A DNA stretch of 64,000 nt. Source: Acidimicrobiaceae bacterium (GTDB taxonomy: Bacteria; Actinomycetota; Acidimicrobiia; Acidimicrobiales; MedAcidi-G1). The stretch's first letter is position 1; every line of letters starts with the position of its first letter. Location of the stretch: positions 38,666 to 102,665 of the forward strand of contig NZBE01000010.1 in assembly GCA_002687745.1 (NCBI GenBank), given 5' to 3'. The notes under the pieces were generated by a model. It was not told the DNA's origin. It searched no databases and worked only from the letters and a program-made list of their open reading frames with translations. The translations under genes and the position numbers were made by a program. Shown piece after piece: positions 42,423 through 50,685 of this stretch.

Positions 42423-43175
42423 ATGCCCGACCAGGATGTGTTGTTGAGTGTGGCCGACGGGGTCGCCTCGATTGTTCTGAACCGGCCCGCAAGGCGCAAC
42501 GCCATTACCGGCCCGCTGGTCGTGGACCTGATCTCGGCGTTTACCTCGGTTTCCGAGAGAGACGATGTGGGCGCTGTTCTCTTCCACGGAGCCGACGGCG
42601 CATTCTGTTCAGGCCTGGATCTCAAGGAGTTCAATGCCGATCCGCAACCGCCCTGGCTGTCGACATTCGGCGAGTCGAACACGAAAGCCCATCGGGCGCT
42701 CTTCGACTGCCCGGTTCCGGTTGTCGTGGCACTCGAGAGGTACGCCATCAACGGTGGTGCCGCGTACGCCCTCGGTGGAGACCTGATTGTCGCCGGGAGC
42801 AACGCCTTCCTGCAGGTGGGTGAGGTACGCCTTGGAATGCCCGCTCCCAACAACCTCGCATGGCTGCTGGCCCGGCACCCACCGGTGGTTGCAGAGCAGT
42901 TGGCGTTGAGTGGTCGCCGGTTCCACGGCCCTGACCTCCACCGTCTCGGGGTGGCATTCGACGTGGTCGACGATGAGGACGTGTTGACGGTGGCGGCTGC
43001 GCTCGCAGCCGAGGTCGCCGGATTCCCGAACAACGCCGCTCGCAGGATGAAGGCGGCTCTGCGCGGGCTCTCGCCCCCCTCCGACGTGGGTAGTGGAGCC
43101 GCGTGGTTCGAGCGGGCTGCGGATCACACCTGGACCGCCGCCGTTCCCTCTCCACCCGGAGACCGACAGGGCTGA
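42423..43175 (+). CDS. Enoyl-CoA hydratase/isomerase (crotonase) family protein
   Basis: A 250-residue crotonase-fold protein. The oxyanion-hole segment HGADGAFCSGLDLKEF (about 56-70) and YAINGGAAYALGGDLIVAG are clear. Of the two catalytic glutamates of classical enoyl-CoA hydratase, only the second is present (Glu134 in GEVRLGM); the first position reads Ala114. It may therefore be an isomerase, a thioesterase-like member or another crotonase activity. It is convergent with an acyl-CoA dehydrogenase gene, so a role in acyl-CoA breakdown is plausible. Confidence 0.85.
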   Translation: MPDQDVLLSVADGVASIVLNRPARRNAITGPLVVDLISAFTSVSERDDVGAVLFHGADGAFCSGLDLKEFNADPQPPWLSTFGESNTKAHRALFDCPVPVVVALERYAINGGAAYALGGDLIVAGSNAFLQVGEVRLGMPAPNNLAWLLARHPPVVAEQLALSGRRFHGPDLHRLGVAFDVVDDEDVLTVAAALAAEVAGFPNNAARRMKAALRGLSPPSDVGSGAAWFERAADHTWTAAVPSPPGDRQG

Positions 43176-43188
43176 CGCCGCCGGGGTG

Positions 43189-44328
43189 TCAGTTCCGGCG
43201 GACGTCGCTGAAGGGGATGTCGCGGTCGACGGCGGGTTCACGAGGTAGGCCCAGCACCCGTTCGCCCAGGGTGCTTCTCTGGATCTCATCGGTGCCACCT
43301 CCCAGCGAGTGCGCCGGGCTGTCGAGGATCCCGTAGGCCCAGCTCCCGCCTTCGGCTCCGTCATCCCATGCGGCTCCCCCCGGGAACGCCAGACGGCCGG
43401 CGATGCCCGAAGCCAGGCGTCCCTGTCGGGAACGCCAGAGCTTGGTGACCGAGGGGTGGATGCCGGACCGCTGGTTGAGCCATCCCACGATCGATGCCTG
43501 GCTGTGGAGACGCGCCAGATCCTGACGGAGAACCGGGTCGGTGTTGACGGCCCTCTCCCGGGCCAGGTCGATGAGGCGATCTGTGCTGATCGGCTGTCTG
43601 CCACCGCCAGCTCCGAGCGATGAGCGCTCGTAGGCGAGGAGTGCTACTGCCAGCCGCCATCCGTCACCCTCGGATGCGACAACCCAGCCGGCGGGGATCC
43701 GTGCGTCCTCCATGAAGACCTCGTTGAAGTGCGACACGCCGGTCATCTGCCTGAGTGGTCTCACCTCCACCCCGGGCTGGTCCATGGGTAGGACAAGCAT
43801 TGAGATTCCACGGTGTTTCGGGACCGTCGGGTCCGTGCGGGCCAGCAGAATCCCCATGTCCGCGTCGACTGCTCCCGATGTCCAGACCTTCTGCCCGTTG
43901 ACAATCCACTCATCTCCGTCGCGGACGGCCCGTGTTGCAAGACCCGCCAGATCCGATCCGGCACCGGGTTCGGAGTAGAGCTGGCACCAGATCTCGTCGC
44001 CCCTCAGGCCGGGGCGGAGGAAGCGCTCCCTGAGTTCGTGGCTGCCGTGGTCGCGGATGGTGGGTAGGCACATCGAGATGCCGATGCCGAAGCCTGCCTC
44101 GCCCGGGACCCTGCCGGAGGCTTCCTGGCGGTAGGCCGAGACGAACTCCCGGGGCAGGTCCCGACCGCCGTGTCCGGTCGGGTAGTCGAGTGCGCCGAGG
44201 CCGGCATCGAAGCGTGCCCTGAGGTAGATGCGAGCCCGTTCAAGTGGGTCGTCGGCATCCACCAGGAGTGAAGGCAGGGACTCGAGGAACTCCCTTACCT
44301 CGTGTCTGAACTCTGCTTCGGTGGACAA
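43189..44328 (-). CDS. Acyl-CoA dehydrogenase family protein
   Basis: A 379-residue FAD enzyme. It has the FAD/substrate block CQLYSEPGAGSDLAGLATRA near residue 120, VNGQKVWTSGA near 148, and the C-terminal SPAHSLGGGTDEIQRSTLGERVLGLPRE. A glutamate in LAYERSSLGAGGG near 258 is the candidate catalytic base. The preferred start is TTG 44328, 6 bases after a GGAGG; upstream codons belong to the P450 gene's shadow. It follows the P450 stop by 25 bases and may share its transcript. Such P450-Fdx-ACAD groups often act on steroids, terpenes or branched acids. Confidence 0.87.
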   Translation of the reverse strand: MSTEAEFRHEVREFLESLPSLLVDADDPLERARIYLRARFDAGLGALDYPTGHGGRDLPREFVSAYRQEASGRVPGEAGFGIGISMCLPTIRDHGSHELRERFLRPGLRGDEIWCQLYSEPGAGSDLAGLATRAVRDGDEWIVNGQKVWTSGAVDADMGILLARTDPTVPKHRGISMLVLPMDQPGVEVRPLRQMTGVSHFNEVFMEDARIPAGWVVASEGDGWRLAVALLAYERSSLGAGGGRQPISTDRLIDLARERAVNTDPVLRQDLARLHSQASIVGWLNQRSGIHPSVTKLWRSRQGRLASGIAGRLAFPGGAAWDDGAEGGSWAYGILDSPAHSLGGGTDEIQRSTLGERVLGLPREPAVDRDIPFSDVRRN

Positions 44329-44353
44329 GGCAGGCCTCCGGCTGCCAGGGGCA

Positions 44354-45580
44354 TCAGACCCCGAATGTGACGGGAAGGATCCTGGGGCCCCTGACCTGGC
44401 CGCCGGCCCACGTGACCTCATCGGGAGCCGAGAGCGTGAACTCGGGGATGCGCTCGAACCAGGTTCGCAGCGCCACTTCCATCTCCATTCGGGCCAGGTT
44501 GGAACCGGCACACCGGTGGATGCCGGCACCGAAGGCGATGTGGCGGTTGCGCTGGCGGTCCAGGATGACGGTGTCGGGGTCCTCGAAGACCTCGGGATCG
44601 TGGTTCGCACCCGGGAAGTTCATGAGAACCTTGTCGCCCGGCTGCAGGCTGGCCCCGCTGATCTCTACGGGTTCCATCACGGTGCGCGCCATCGTGACCG
44701 GTGAGTAGGCCCGCAACAACTCCTCGACGGCCGTTCCCCAGAGGTCGTCGTCGGCGCCTGCCATTCGGCGGCGGTCGTCCTCGTGGCCCGCAAAGTGCCA
44801 GAGGGCTGATCCGATCGAGGACCACGTGGTGTCTATCCCGGCGACCAGCTGAAGGTTGCACATGCCGACGATCACAGGGTCGGGGAGGAGTTGGCCGTCG
44901 ACTTCGGTGTTGCAGAGTGCGGTGATCAGGTCATCGCGCGGGTCGGCTCGACGGTCCTGAACCTCGGCCTTGAAGAAGTCGTGGATGGTGTCGCCGTACT
45001 TCAGCCTGGTTGCCGGGTCGGTGAGGCCCAACTCGAGGACACCCCTTACCCACTCGATGAACTCGTCCACCCGCGAGCCGTCGACACCGAGCTTGTGGGC
45101 GATGACGCGTGGGGGAATCTGCTGGGCGTAGTCGACCGCTGCGTCGCAGCCGCCGTTGTCTATGAAGCCGTCGATCAGTTCGTGGCAGAGCTTCTGGGTG
45201 TATTCGTGCTGTGGGGCAATTGCCTTCGGGGTGAAGTGGGGCAACAGGGCCTTGCGGGTCCAGGTCTGCTCAGGGGGGTCGGCGCTGATCGGTGCTGCGC
45301 CGTTGTAGCCCTCGCGTTCGGGGCGGCGGAACTCTTCGGGGATGTTCACGACGATCGGGCCGGGGTTGGCGCTCGACAGCTCGGGCACCATCTTGGCCAG
45401 GGCCTGCACGTCGTCGTAGCGGGTAGGCAGCCATGAACCGCCCCACCGGTCGGTATGGGCGATCGGGCAAGCCTCCCTGATCTCGGACCAGGCAGGTACA
45501 GGATCGTGGACGTAGTCGGGGTCGAAGATGTCGTAGTCGGTCGACAGGTCCGAGACGGGACAGTGTTCGGTGTCGGTCAC
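44354..45580 (-). CDS. Cytochrome P450
   Basis: A 408-residue soluble bacterial P450. The oxygen-binding I-helix AGIDTT is at 247-252, the ExxR pair at Glu287-Arg290, and the heme-ligand Cys357 in FGAGIHRCAGSNLAR. Electrons probably come from the ferredoxin encoded 3 bases upstream; a ferredoxin reductase is not seen here. GTG 45580 is the start. The substrate is unknown. The adjacent acyl-CoA dehydrogenase and aldehyde dehydrogenase suggest that its product is oxidised to an acid and degraded as a CoA ester. Confidence 0.93.
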   Translation of the reverse strand: MTDTEHCPVSDLSTDYDIFDPDYVHDPVPAWSEIREACPIAHTDRWGGSWLPTRYDDVQALAKMVPELSSANPGPIVVNIPEEFRRPEREGYNGAAPISADPPEQTWTRKALLPHFTPKAIAPQHEYTQKLCHELIDGFIDNGGCDAAVDYAQQIPPRVIAHKLGVDGSRVDEFIEWVRGVLELGLTDPATRLKYGDTIHDFFKAEVQDRRADPRDDLITALCNTEVDGQLLPDPVIVGMCNLQLVAGIDTTWSSIGSALWHFAGHEDDRRRMAGADDDLWGTAVEELLRAYSPVTMARTVMEPVEISGASLQPGDKVLMNFPGANHDPEVFEDPDTVILDRQRNRHIAFGAGIHRCAGSNLARMEMEVALRTWFERIPEFTLSAPDEVTWAGGQVRGPRILPVTFGV

Positions 45581-45583
45581 CTG

Positions 45584-45781
45584 TCAGCCCTCCTGCAGTT
45601 GGATGGCGAACTCGGGGCAGTTGTCGAAGATCAGCTGGGCACGGTCCTCGAGGCCTGCAGGCACCACGCCGTCGTTCAACTCGAAGGCGTTGCCCAGGTC
45701 GTCGACGTCGACCAGGTCTGGTGCCAGCGAGTAGCAGCGGCTGTGGCCCTCGCACTTGTCACGGTCGACCTTGATCTTCAC
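45584..45781 (-). CDS. 3Fe-4S-type ferredoxin
   Basis: A 65-residue ferredoxin typical of actinobacterial P450 partners. The ligand pattern is Cys10-x2-His13-x2-Cys16 ... Cys55-Pro, with His where 4Fe-4S ferredoxins have the second Cys. That suits a 3Fe-4S cluster or a low-potential His-ligated 4Fe-4S cluster. The start is GTG after AGGGGGA. The P450 gene begins 3 bases after its stop, so the pair is an operon. Confidence 0.9.
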   Translation of the reverse strand: MKIKVDRDKCEGHSRCYSLAPDLVDVDDLGNAFELNDGVVPAGLEDRAQLIFDNCPEFAIQLQEG

Positions 45782-45907
45782 GATGGTGTCCCCCTGGATC
45801 TTGTCTTGGTCGTGTTGCCGGCTCCGGATTACGGAACCGAAATCGGCCTGTGCCGAGAACGTAGTGCGGGCCTGCCTTTTTGCAAACTTGGGCAGTTCCC
45901 GCTCAGG

Positions 45908-47335
45908 TCAGCCCATGGGCAGGTTGATCTGCTTGGCCTCTAGGAACTCCTCCAGCCCGAAGCGTCCCAGCTCGCGTCCGTTGCCGGACTTCTTGTAGCC
46001 ACCGAAGGGTGCGTCGGTGTTGAGGAAGGCCCCGTTCATGTCGACCTCGCCGGTGCGGAGGCGCCTGGCGACGGCCAGGGCGCGGTCCCTGTCGGTTCCC
46101 CAGACGCCGCCGGAGAGGCCGTACTCGGTGTCGTTGGCTATGGCAACGGCGTCGTCATCGTCGTCATAGCCGATGATCGAGAGCACCGGCCCGAAGATCT
46201 CCTCCTGGGCGATGGTCATGGAGTTGTCGACGTTGGCGAAGACGGTGGGTTTGACGTAGAAGCCGGTTTCGAGGCCCTCGGGCTTGCCGGTGCCGCCGGT
46301 TACGAGTGTTGCACCCTCGTCGATGCCCTTTTGGATGAAGTCCTGGACGCGGTTCCACTGGGCCTGGGAGACGAGGGGGCCGAGGCGACTTCCAGGGTCG
46401 TCGGCAGGGCCGACCGTGAAGCCGGCGGCCGCCTGTGCCGCCAACTCGGCGATCTCGTCCATCTTCTCGTTTGGGACGAGCATGCGGGTGTGGGCACTGC
46501 AGGTCTGGCCGGAGTTGAGGTAGCAGGCACCAACCGACCCCGGCACGGCAACGGCCAGGTCGGCATCGTCGAGCACGACGTTGGCTGACTTGCCGCCCAG
46601 TTCCTGATGGACCCTTGCCACGTTGACTGCGGCCACCTCGGCGACACGGGTGCCGGCCCGGGTGGAACCCGTAAACGAGACCATGTCAACGTCGGGGTGG
46701 GCGGCAATTGCCTCGCCGACGACGGGGCCCACGCCGCAGACGAGGTTGAACACACCGGGTGGGAAGTCCAGACCGTCGATGATCTCGGTCAGGAGGAAGG
46801 CGTTGAGTGGTGCCACCTCGCTGGGCTTTAGGACGACCGTGCAGCCGACGGCCATGGCGGGGGCGATCTTGGCCATGATCTGGTGCAGGGGGTAGTTCCA
46901 CGGGGTGATGCAGCCGACCACACCCACCGCTTCACGGGTGACTATTGAGCGACCCATGTCCTCTTCGAAGTTGAACGCCCTGGCGGTACCGGGGACGCTC
47001 GCAGTGGTGGCCGCCGGCAGTCCCGCCTGGATCATCGTGGCCATTCCTACCGGCATGCCGACTTCCCGGGAGATCAGTGCGCCGATCTCCGGGGAGCGCT
47101 CGGCCAACTGTGCCGCAAGTGCCTCGATGTGTCCGAGACGGTCCTCGAGGGGGAGGGCCGACCATGCAGGGAAGGCTTCGCGGGCCGCTGCCACCGCAGC
47201 GTCCACGTCGGCAGCGGTGCCTTCCGGCACGCTCCCGATGACCTCCTCGTCTGAGGGGTTGACGACGTCGATGCTGCCATGGCCGTCGGATGGCACCCAC
47301 TGGCCGTTGATGTAGATCTGGTCGTGGTTCGTCAT
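45908..47335 (-). CDS. Aldehyde dehydrogenase (NAD(P)+) family protein
   Basis: A 475-residue aldehyde dehydrogenase. It has the cofactor segment TPWNYPLHQ near residue 144, FTGSTRAG at 221-228, the general base Glu245 in QELGGKS and the catalytic Cys279 in [19 protein letters not shown] and the C-terminal [15 protein letters not shown] are typical. ATG 47335 is preferred for its GAGGTGAGG ribosome-binding site. It lies 126 bases upstream of the ferredoxin gene on the same strand and may belong to the same oxidative pathway. Confidence 0.92.
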   Translation of the reverse strand: MTNHDQIYINGQWVPSDGHGSIDVVNPSDEEVIGSVPEGTAADVDAAVAAAREAFPAWSALPLEDRLGHIEALAAQLAERSPEIGALISREVGMPVGMATMIQAGLPAATTASVPGTARAFNFEEDMGRSIVTREAVGVVGCITPWNYPLHQIMAKIAPAMAVGCTVVLKPSEVAPLNAFLLTEIIDGLDFPPGVFNLVCGVGPVVGEAIAAHPDVDMVSFTGSTRAGTRVAEVAAVNVARVHQELGGKSANVVLDDADLAVAVPGSVGACYLNSGQTCSAHTRMLVPNEKMDEIAELAAQAAAGFTVGPADDPGSRLGPLVSQAQWNRVQDFIQKGIDEGATLVTGGTGKPEGLETGFYVKPTVFANVDNSMTIAQEEIFGPVLSIIGYDDDDDAVAIANDTEYGLSGGVWGTDRDRALAVARRLRTGEVDMNGAFLNTDAPFGGYKKSGNGRELGRFGLEEFLEAKQINLPMG

Positions 47336-47434
47336 TGCCTCACCTCGTGGTCGTTGTCCGCCCAGATCATGGAGCAACGCGGGGTGAAGTGCCAACGGCG
47401 GCAGCCGCATTGGCATAGAGGCACCGAATTGACA

Positions 47435-47458
47435 GAGCCCGCCTCTCGGGGCGGGCTC
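47435..47458 (-). terminator. Terminator hairpin of the tRNA Glu-Asp-Phe cluster
   Basis: A perfect 9-bp stem (47435-47443 with 47450-47458) and a 6-nt loop lie 9 bases beyond the 3' end of tRNA-Phe in the direction of transcription. The T-tract is weak, as is common in actinobacteria. Confidence 0.6.
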
Positions 47459-47467
47459 CATCAGGTG

Positions 47468-47540
47468 TGGTCGGGCCCGGCGTCGATCCGGGGACCTTCC
47501 GCTTTTCAGGCGGACGCTCTGCCAACTGAGCTACCCGACC
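47468..47540 (-). tRNA. tRNA-Phe (anticodon GAA)
   Basis: 73 bases on the minus strand: acceptor GGTCGGG/CCCGACC, D stem GCTC/GAGC, anticodon stem TCCGC/GCGGA with loop CTGAAAA, T stem CCCGG/CCGGG. The discriminator is A, and CCA is not encoded. It is the last gene of the tRNA cluster. Confidence 0.95.
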
Positions 47541-47576
47541 GTACGTCGACCGCCTGGTGGTGGCGGCCGACGATGG

Positions 47577-47651
47577 CGGTCCTGACGGGATTTGAACCCG
47601 CGACCTCCGGCTTGACAGGCCGGCGTGCACTCCAAACTGCACCACAGGACC
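47577..47651 (-). tRNA. tRNA-Asp (anticodon GTC)
   Basis: 75 bases on the minus strand: acceptor GGTCCTG/CAGGACC, anticodon stem CCGGC/GCCGG with loop CTGTCAA, T stem GCGGG/CCCGT with TTCAAAT loop, discriminator G as usual for tRNA-Asp. No encoded CCA. Confidence 0.95.
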
Positions 47652-47685
47652 AGGAGCAACCAGCCGAAACCGGTCGTTTCCTTCG

Positions 47686-47758
47686 TACCCCCAACGGGAT
47701 TCGAACCCGTGTTACCGGCGTGAAAGGCCGGCGTCCTAGGCCGCTGGACGATGGGGGC
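47686..47758 (-). tRNA. tRNA-Glu (anticodon TTC)
   Basis: 73 bases on the minus strand: acceptor GCCCCCA/TGGGGGT with a terminal G-T pair, D stem GTCC/GGAC, anticodon stem CCGGC/GCCGG with loop CTTTCAC, T stem ACGGG/CCCGT. The discriminator is A, and CCA is not encoded. It is first in the cluster; a TAGCGT box lies 24 bases upstream (47783-47788). Confidence 0.95.
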
Positions 47759-47822
47759 TCAGACCTCGTGAGGGCGGGGACACGCTATCAGGGCCCGCTG
47801 AGGTACTGACACGGTTTCGGGG

Positions 47823-48311
47823 TCATTGGTGGGTATGGGGTGGTAGGTGGGCGGTGGCAGCCGCGACCGATTCCTCGAGCAGCAGGCCCAACCATGCCAG
47901 AAGAGCCCTGGTGGGTGCATCGGCAGCGTCGGGGTCGAACCCGTCCTCCTCGGAGATGTCGAGGCGGGTGCCGAGCAGCAGGCGAAGACTGCTCAGCAGA
48001 GCCATCCAGGCGGCCAACTCGTCGGCATCGATTGAATCGGCCTGCGCCGTCGCCTCGACCGTCTCGACAGCGTCGAGGCGTGACCGCAGCAGGTCTTCAT
48101 GGACAAGTGAGGCGTACTCGGAGTCCTTGTCCGCGTCGTCGGGGTAGGCGGTGGGGTAGAGGCGGCACAGGTCGGGGCTGGTGTCCTCGGCTAGGACAGA
48201 CCGGAACTGGCCGGCCAGGTCGGCTATCAACTCGCGCTCCTCCCAGCCCAGAAGGATCCTGGTTCGGTTCTCGCTGCGCTCGAACGCAACAGGCTTGTCG
48301 CTACCCGGCAT
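47823..48311 (-). CDS. DUF2017 family protein
   Basis: A 162-residue acidic, mostly helical protein of the actinobacterial DUF2017 family. It is recognised by the N-terminal ILLGWEERELIADLAGQF, the RLYPTAY-DD segment near residue 52 and the C-terminal TRALLAWLGLLLEESVAAA. No biochemical function is established. It begins two bases after the clpS stop, and this pairing with clpS is conserved in actinobacteria, so a link to Clp proteolysis is plausible. ATG 48311 is chosen because upstream in-frame sequence is a shadow of clpS. Confidence 0.8.
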   Translation of the reverse strand: MPGSDKPVAFERSENRTRILLGWEERELIADLAGQFRSVLAEDTSPDLCRLYPTAYPDDADKDSEYASLVHEDLLRSRLDAVETVEATAQADSIDADELAAWMALLSSLRLLLGTRLDISEEDGFDPDAADAPTRALLAWLGLLLEESVAAATAHLPPHTHQ

Positions 48312-48313
48312 CG

Positions 48314-48616
48314 TCAGGTGTCCTGCTGCATGGTTGCCCAGAGGCCGTGTTCGTGAAGGCGGAACACATCCAACTCGGCCTTCTCCCGGTTTCCGTTCGA
48401 GACCACCGCCCGACCCTTGTGGTGGACGTCGAGCATCAACTCGTCGGCCTTCTCGGGGCTGTAGCCGAACAGCTTCTGGAACACGAACGAGACATAGGAC
48501 ATGAGGTTGATCGGGTCGTTCCAGACGAGAACGATCCACGGTCGCTCAAGGTCGATCTCCTCGTCGCTGCCCAGGTCGGGCTTGTCGACCTCGACGGGCG
48601 TCGGCCCCGGGCTCAT
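48314..48616 (-). CDS. clpS: ATP-dependent Clp protease adaptor ClpS
   Basis: A 100-residue adaptor that hands N-end-rule substrates to ClpAP/ClpCP. The substrate-binding pattern is present: [14 protein letters not shown] near residue 30, with the Asn-Asp-Pro of the binding pocket, then [24 protein letters not shown] across 48-71 (two adjacent motifs), and a C-terminal aromatic helix. ATG 48616 overlaps the stop of a 10-codon micro-ORF (ATGA). DUF2017 follows directly. Confidence 0.93.
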   Translation of the reverse strand: MSPGPTPVEVDKPDLGSDEEIDLERPWIVLVWNDPINLMSYVSFVFQKLFGYSPEKADELMLDVHHKGRAVVSNGNREKAELDVFRLHEHGLWATMQQDT

Positions 48617-48645
48617 GGCGACAGGGGTGGGCTGGAAACCTGCAC
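48613..48645 (-). CDS. Putative leaderless 10-codon micro-ORF coupled to clpS
   Basis: GTG at 48645 lies 6 nt after a TAGCCT box and opens 10 codons ending in TGA 48615-48613, overlapping the clpS ATG as ATGA. No strong ribosome-binding site precedes clpS itself. A leaderless micro-ORF could load ribosomes for clpS. The peptide has no recognisable function. Confidence 0.35.
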   Translation of the reverse strand: MQVSSPPLSP

Positions 48646-48651
48646 GACACG

Positions 48652-48657
48652 AGGCTA
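48652..48657 (-). promoter_or_regulatory. -10 box for the clpS-DUF2017 unit
   Basis: TAGCCT on the minus strand, 6 nt before the GTG of the micro-ORF and 35 nt before the clpS ATG. Confidence 0.4.
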
Positions 48658-48691
48658 CGAGCCCGGTCAGGCAGGAACGACCGTGGCTTCC

Positions 48692-48697
48692 TAGGAT
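48692..48697 (+). promoter_or_regulatory. -10 box of a leaderless SDR promoter
   Basis: TAGGAT ends 6 nt before the ATG of the SDR gene, divergent from the clpS promoter. Confidence 0.45.
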
Positions 48698-48703
48698 CGC
48701 AGG

Positions 48704-49531
48704 ATGGATCTCAGAGACAAGGTTGCGGTAGTCACCGGTGGGGCCAGTGGAATCGGACAGGCCCTGGTCGAAAGCTTCCATGCTGCCGGTGCCCGGGCAC
48801 TCGTCGTTGCCGACAAGGATGTCGAGGGTGCGAGGGCGGTGGCCGCCGGTGTAGGCGGTACCGGTGTCGGCTGTGACGTCGCCGACGAGGATGCGGTCAG
48901 ATCGCTTGTCAACGACACCGTTGCCGCCCACGGTGGCGTCGACCTTGTCGTCTCCAACGCCGGATACGTGACCATTGGAGGGCTGGAGGCTCCCGACGAC
49001 GACCTTCGCAAGATGTTTGACGTACATGTGATGGCCCACGTGTACGCCGCCCGTCATGCAGTACCGCACATGGTCGATGCCGGCGGCGGTTATCTGCTGA
49101 ACACGGCGTCGGCCGCAGGCCTGCTCACCCAGATCGGTTCGATGCACTACTCGGTGACCAAGCATGCTGCCATCGCCCTCGCCGAGTTCATCTCGGTCAC
49201 ATACGGCCACCTTGGCATCGGCGTGTCCGTCCTGTGCCCGCAGGCGGTTGACACGAACATCTTGGAGAACAGCCCGTCCCGCGACCGGTTGCCGGGCGGT
49301 GGCGCCGGCAACGCCGCCTCTGTTGACGGTGTCCTGACCTCGGCCGAACTTGCCGAGATGGTCATGGAAGGTCTGGCCGACGAGCGGTTCCACATCCTGC
49401 CCCACGCCGACGTGGCCGAGTACCTGCGCCGCAAGACAGACGACGTTGACCGTTGGCTGGGTGGGATGCGGCGGTTCCAGCAGCGACTGTTCCCGGACGG
49501 GCCCACGCCGGCCGACTGGCTTGTCGGCTGA
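48704..49531 (+). CDS. Short-chain dehydrogenase/reductase
   Basis: A 275-residue classical [11 protein letters not shown] near residue 11, SNAG near 87, a catalytic Ser in NTASAAG and Tyr-x3-Lys in [12 protein letters not shown] near 148-152. The C-terminal 60 residues are longer and helical, ending in a proline-rich tail, as in SDRs of acyl- or steroid-type substrates. No substrate can be named. It lies between clpS (divergent) and ctaB, 38 bases before the latter, without obvious functional link to either. Confidence 0.85.
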   Translation: MDLRDKVAVVTGGASGIGQALVESFHAAGARALVVADKDVEGARAVAAGVGGTGVGCDVADEDAVRSLVNDTVAAHGGVDLVVSNAGYVTIGGLEAPDDDLRKMFDVHVMAHVYAARHAVPHMVDAGGGYLLNTASAAGLLTQIGSMHYSVTKHAAIALAEFISVTYGHLGIGVSVLCPQAVDTNILENSPSRDRLPGGGAGNAASVDGVLTSAELAEMVMEGLADERFHILPHADVAEYLRRKTDDVDRWLGGMRRFQQRLFPDGPTPADWLVG

Positions 49532-49556
49532 CGGTCGTTACCGACTCCGGCAGTCG

Positions 49557-49562
49557 TAGCCT
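49557..49562 (+). promoter_or_regulatory. -10 box of a leaderless ctaB promoter
   Basis: TAGCCT ends 7 nt before the ctaB ATG and supports that start over the longer upstream frame, which overlaps the SDR gene. Confidence 0.42.
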
Positions 49563-49569
49563 GTTGCCG

Positions 49570-50454
49570 ATGCCGGTGCCACCTCCCTTCACCCTCCGCG
49601 CTCGCCTCGTCGGTTACGTGGCGCTGACCAAGCCGCGGATCGTCGAACTGCTGCTCCTGACGACCGTGCCGACGATGTTCGTCGCCGAGGACGGGGTTCC
49701 GTCGGCCTGGCTGATGGTTGCCACGGTCCTGGGAGGCACCCTTGCCGCCGGTGGCGCCAACGCAGTGAACATGGTCGTCGACCGCGACATCGACAGCCTC
49801 ATGGAGCGGACCAGCCAGCGACCGCTCGTCCGGGGCGTGATGACCCCGCGGGCAGCCATGGTCTTCGCAGTCATCATCGAGACCGTCGCCTTCGCATGGC
49901 TGGTGGCAACCGTCAACCTGTTGAGCGCCGTACTTGCGGTGTCGGCGACCCTCTTCTACGTGTTCGTCTACACCCTCTGGCTGAAGAGGTCGACGGCAAG
50001 AAACATTGTCATCGGCGGTGCCGCTGGTGCCGCCCCCGTGTTGATCGGCTGGTCGGCGGTCACCAACTCACTGGCTTGGGCTCCGATCGTGTTGTTTCTC
50101 GTGATCTTCTACTGGACCCCACCCCACTTCTGGGCTCTCGCTATCAGGTACCGCGAGGACTACTCGACGGCCGGGGTTCCGATGCTTCCATCGGTTGTCA
50201 GCCTCAGGGCCACCTCAGACCGGATCCTCTACTACACGGCGGTGATGGTGGCGCTGACGGTCGTGTTCTGGTTGGTCGCGGGAATGGGCGTCTTCTACCT
50301 GGTGTCCGCCCTCGTGCTCGGGGCGGCGTTTGCGGCGTTCGCCGTGGCCGTTCGCCGAAACCCGAACGAGCGCACCGCGATGCACCTCTTTTCGTTCTCG
50401 ATCACCTACGTGACGCTTCTCTTCGGGGCGATCGCACTCGATGTGGTGCTGTGA
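49570..50454 (+). CDS. ctaB: Protoheme IX farnesyltransferase (heme O synthase)
   Basis: A 294-residue membrane prenyltransferase of the UbiA family that adds farnesyl to heme b, making heme O for aa3 oxidase. The N-terminal LTKPRIVELLLLTTVPTM and the catalytic NMVVDRDIDSLMERTSQRP (Asp-rich site near residue 65-80) are clear. The second site, FYWTPPHFWALAIRYREDY near 180-200, is equally typical. About nine membrane helices are expected. It precedes the oxidase genes, a common arrangement. Confidence 0.95.
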   Translation: MPVPPPFTLRARLVGYVALTKPRIVELLLLTTVPTMFVAEDGVPSAWLMVATVLGGTLAAGGANAVNMVVDRDIDSLMERTSQRPLVRGVMTPRAAMVFAVIIETVAFAWLVATVNLLSAVLAVSATLFYVFVYTLWLKRSTARNIVIGGAAGAAPVLIGWSAVTNSLAWAPIVLFLVIFYWTPPHFWALAIRYREDYSTAGVPMLPSVVSLRATSDRILYYTAVMVALTVVFWLVAGMGVFYLVSALVLGAAFAAFAVAVRRNPNERTAMHLFSFSITYVTLLFGAIALDVVL

Positions 50455-50685
50455 AACCGGTCTTCTCGAACCGGGTCGACCATGCCCCCGGCGGGCGACC
50501 CGCACCTGTCGGTCCGATGTGCCCGTTTGGTTCGGGGTCTGGGGTCGTCTGCGGCTACGGTGCAACGGTCCTGCAGGTGTCGGATTCGGCAGGCGGGACA
50601 CCTAGCATCGTGTGGTCCGACGCCGTTCGGATCATGGCATGAGGGCGGGTACAGGGGCTACAGGGCGAAGAAACTTCGATGACAG

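Noticed and set aside
43189..44610. A 473-codon start for the acyl-CoA dehydrogenase
   Set aside because: It would overlap the P450 gene by about 250 bases. A TTG with an excellent ribosome-binding site gives the normal family length.
50482..50682. A 66-codon frame before the subunit I-like gene
   Set aside because: Arg/Cys-rich composition without any motif, no ribosome-binding site, and no promoter box near its ATG. Long frames arise readily in GC-rich gaps.
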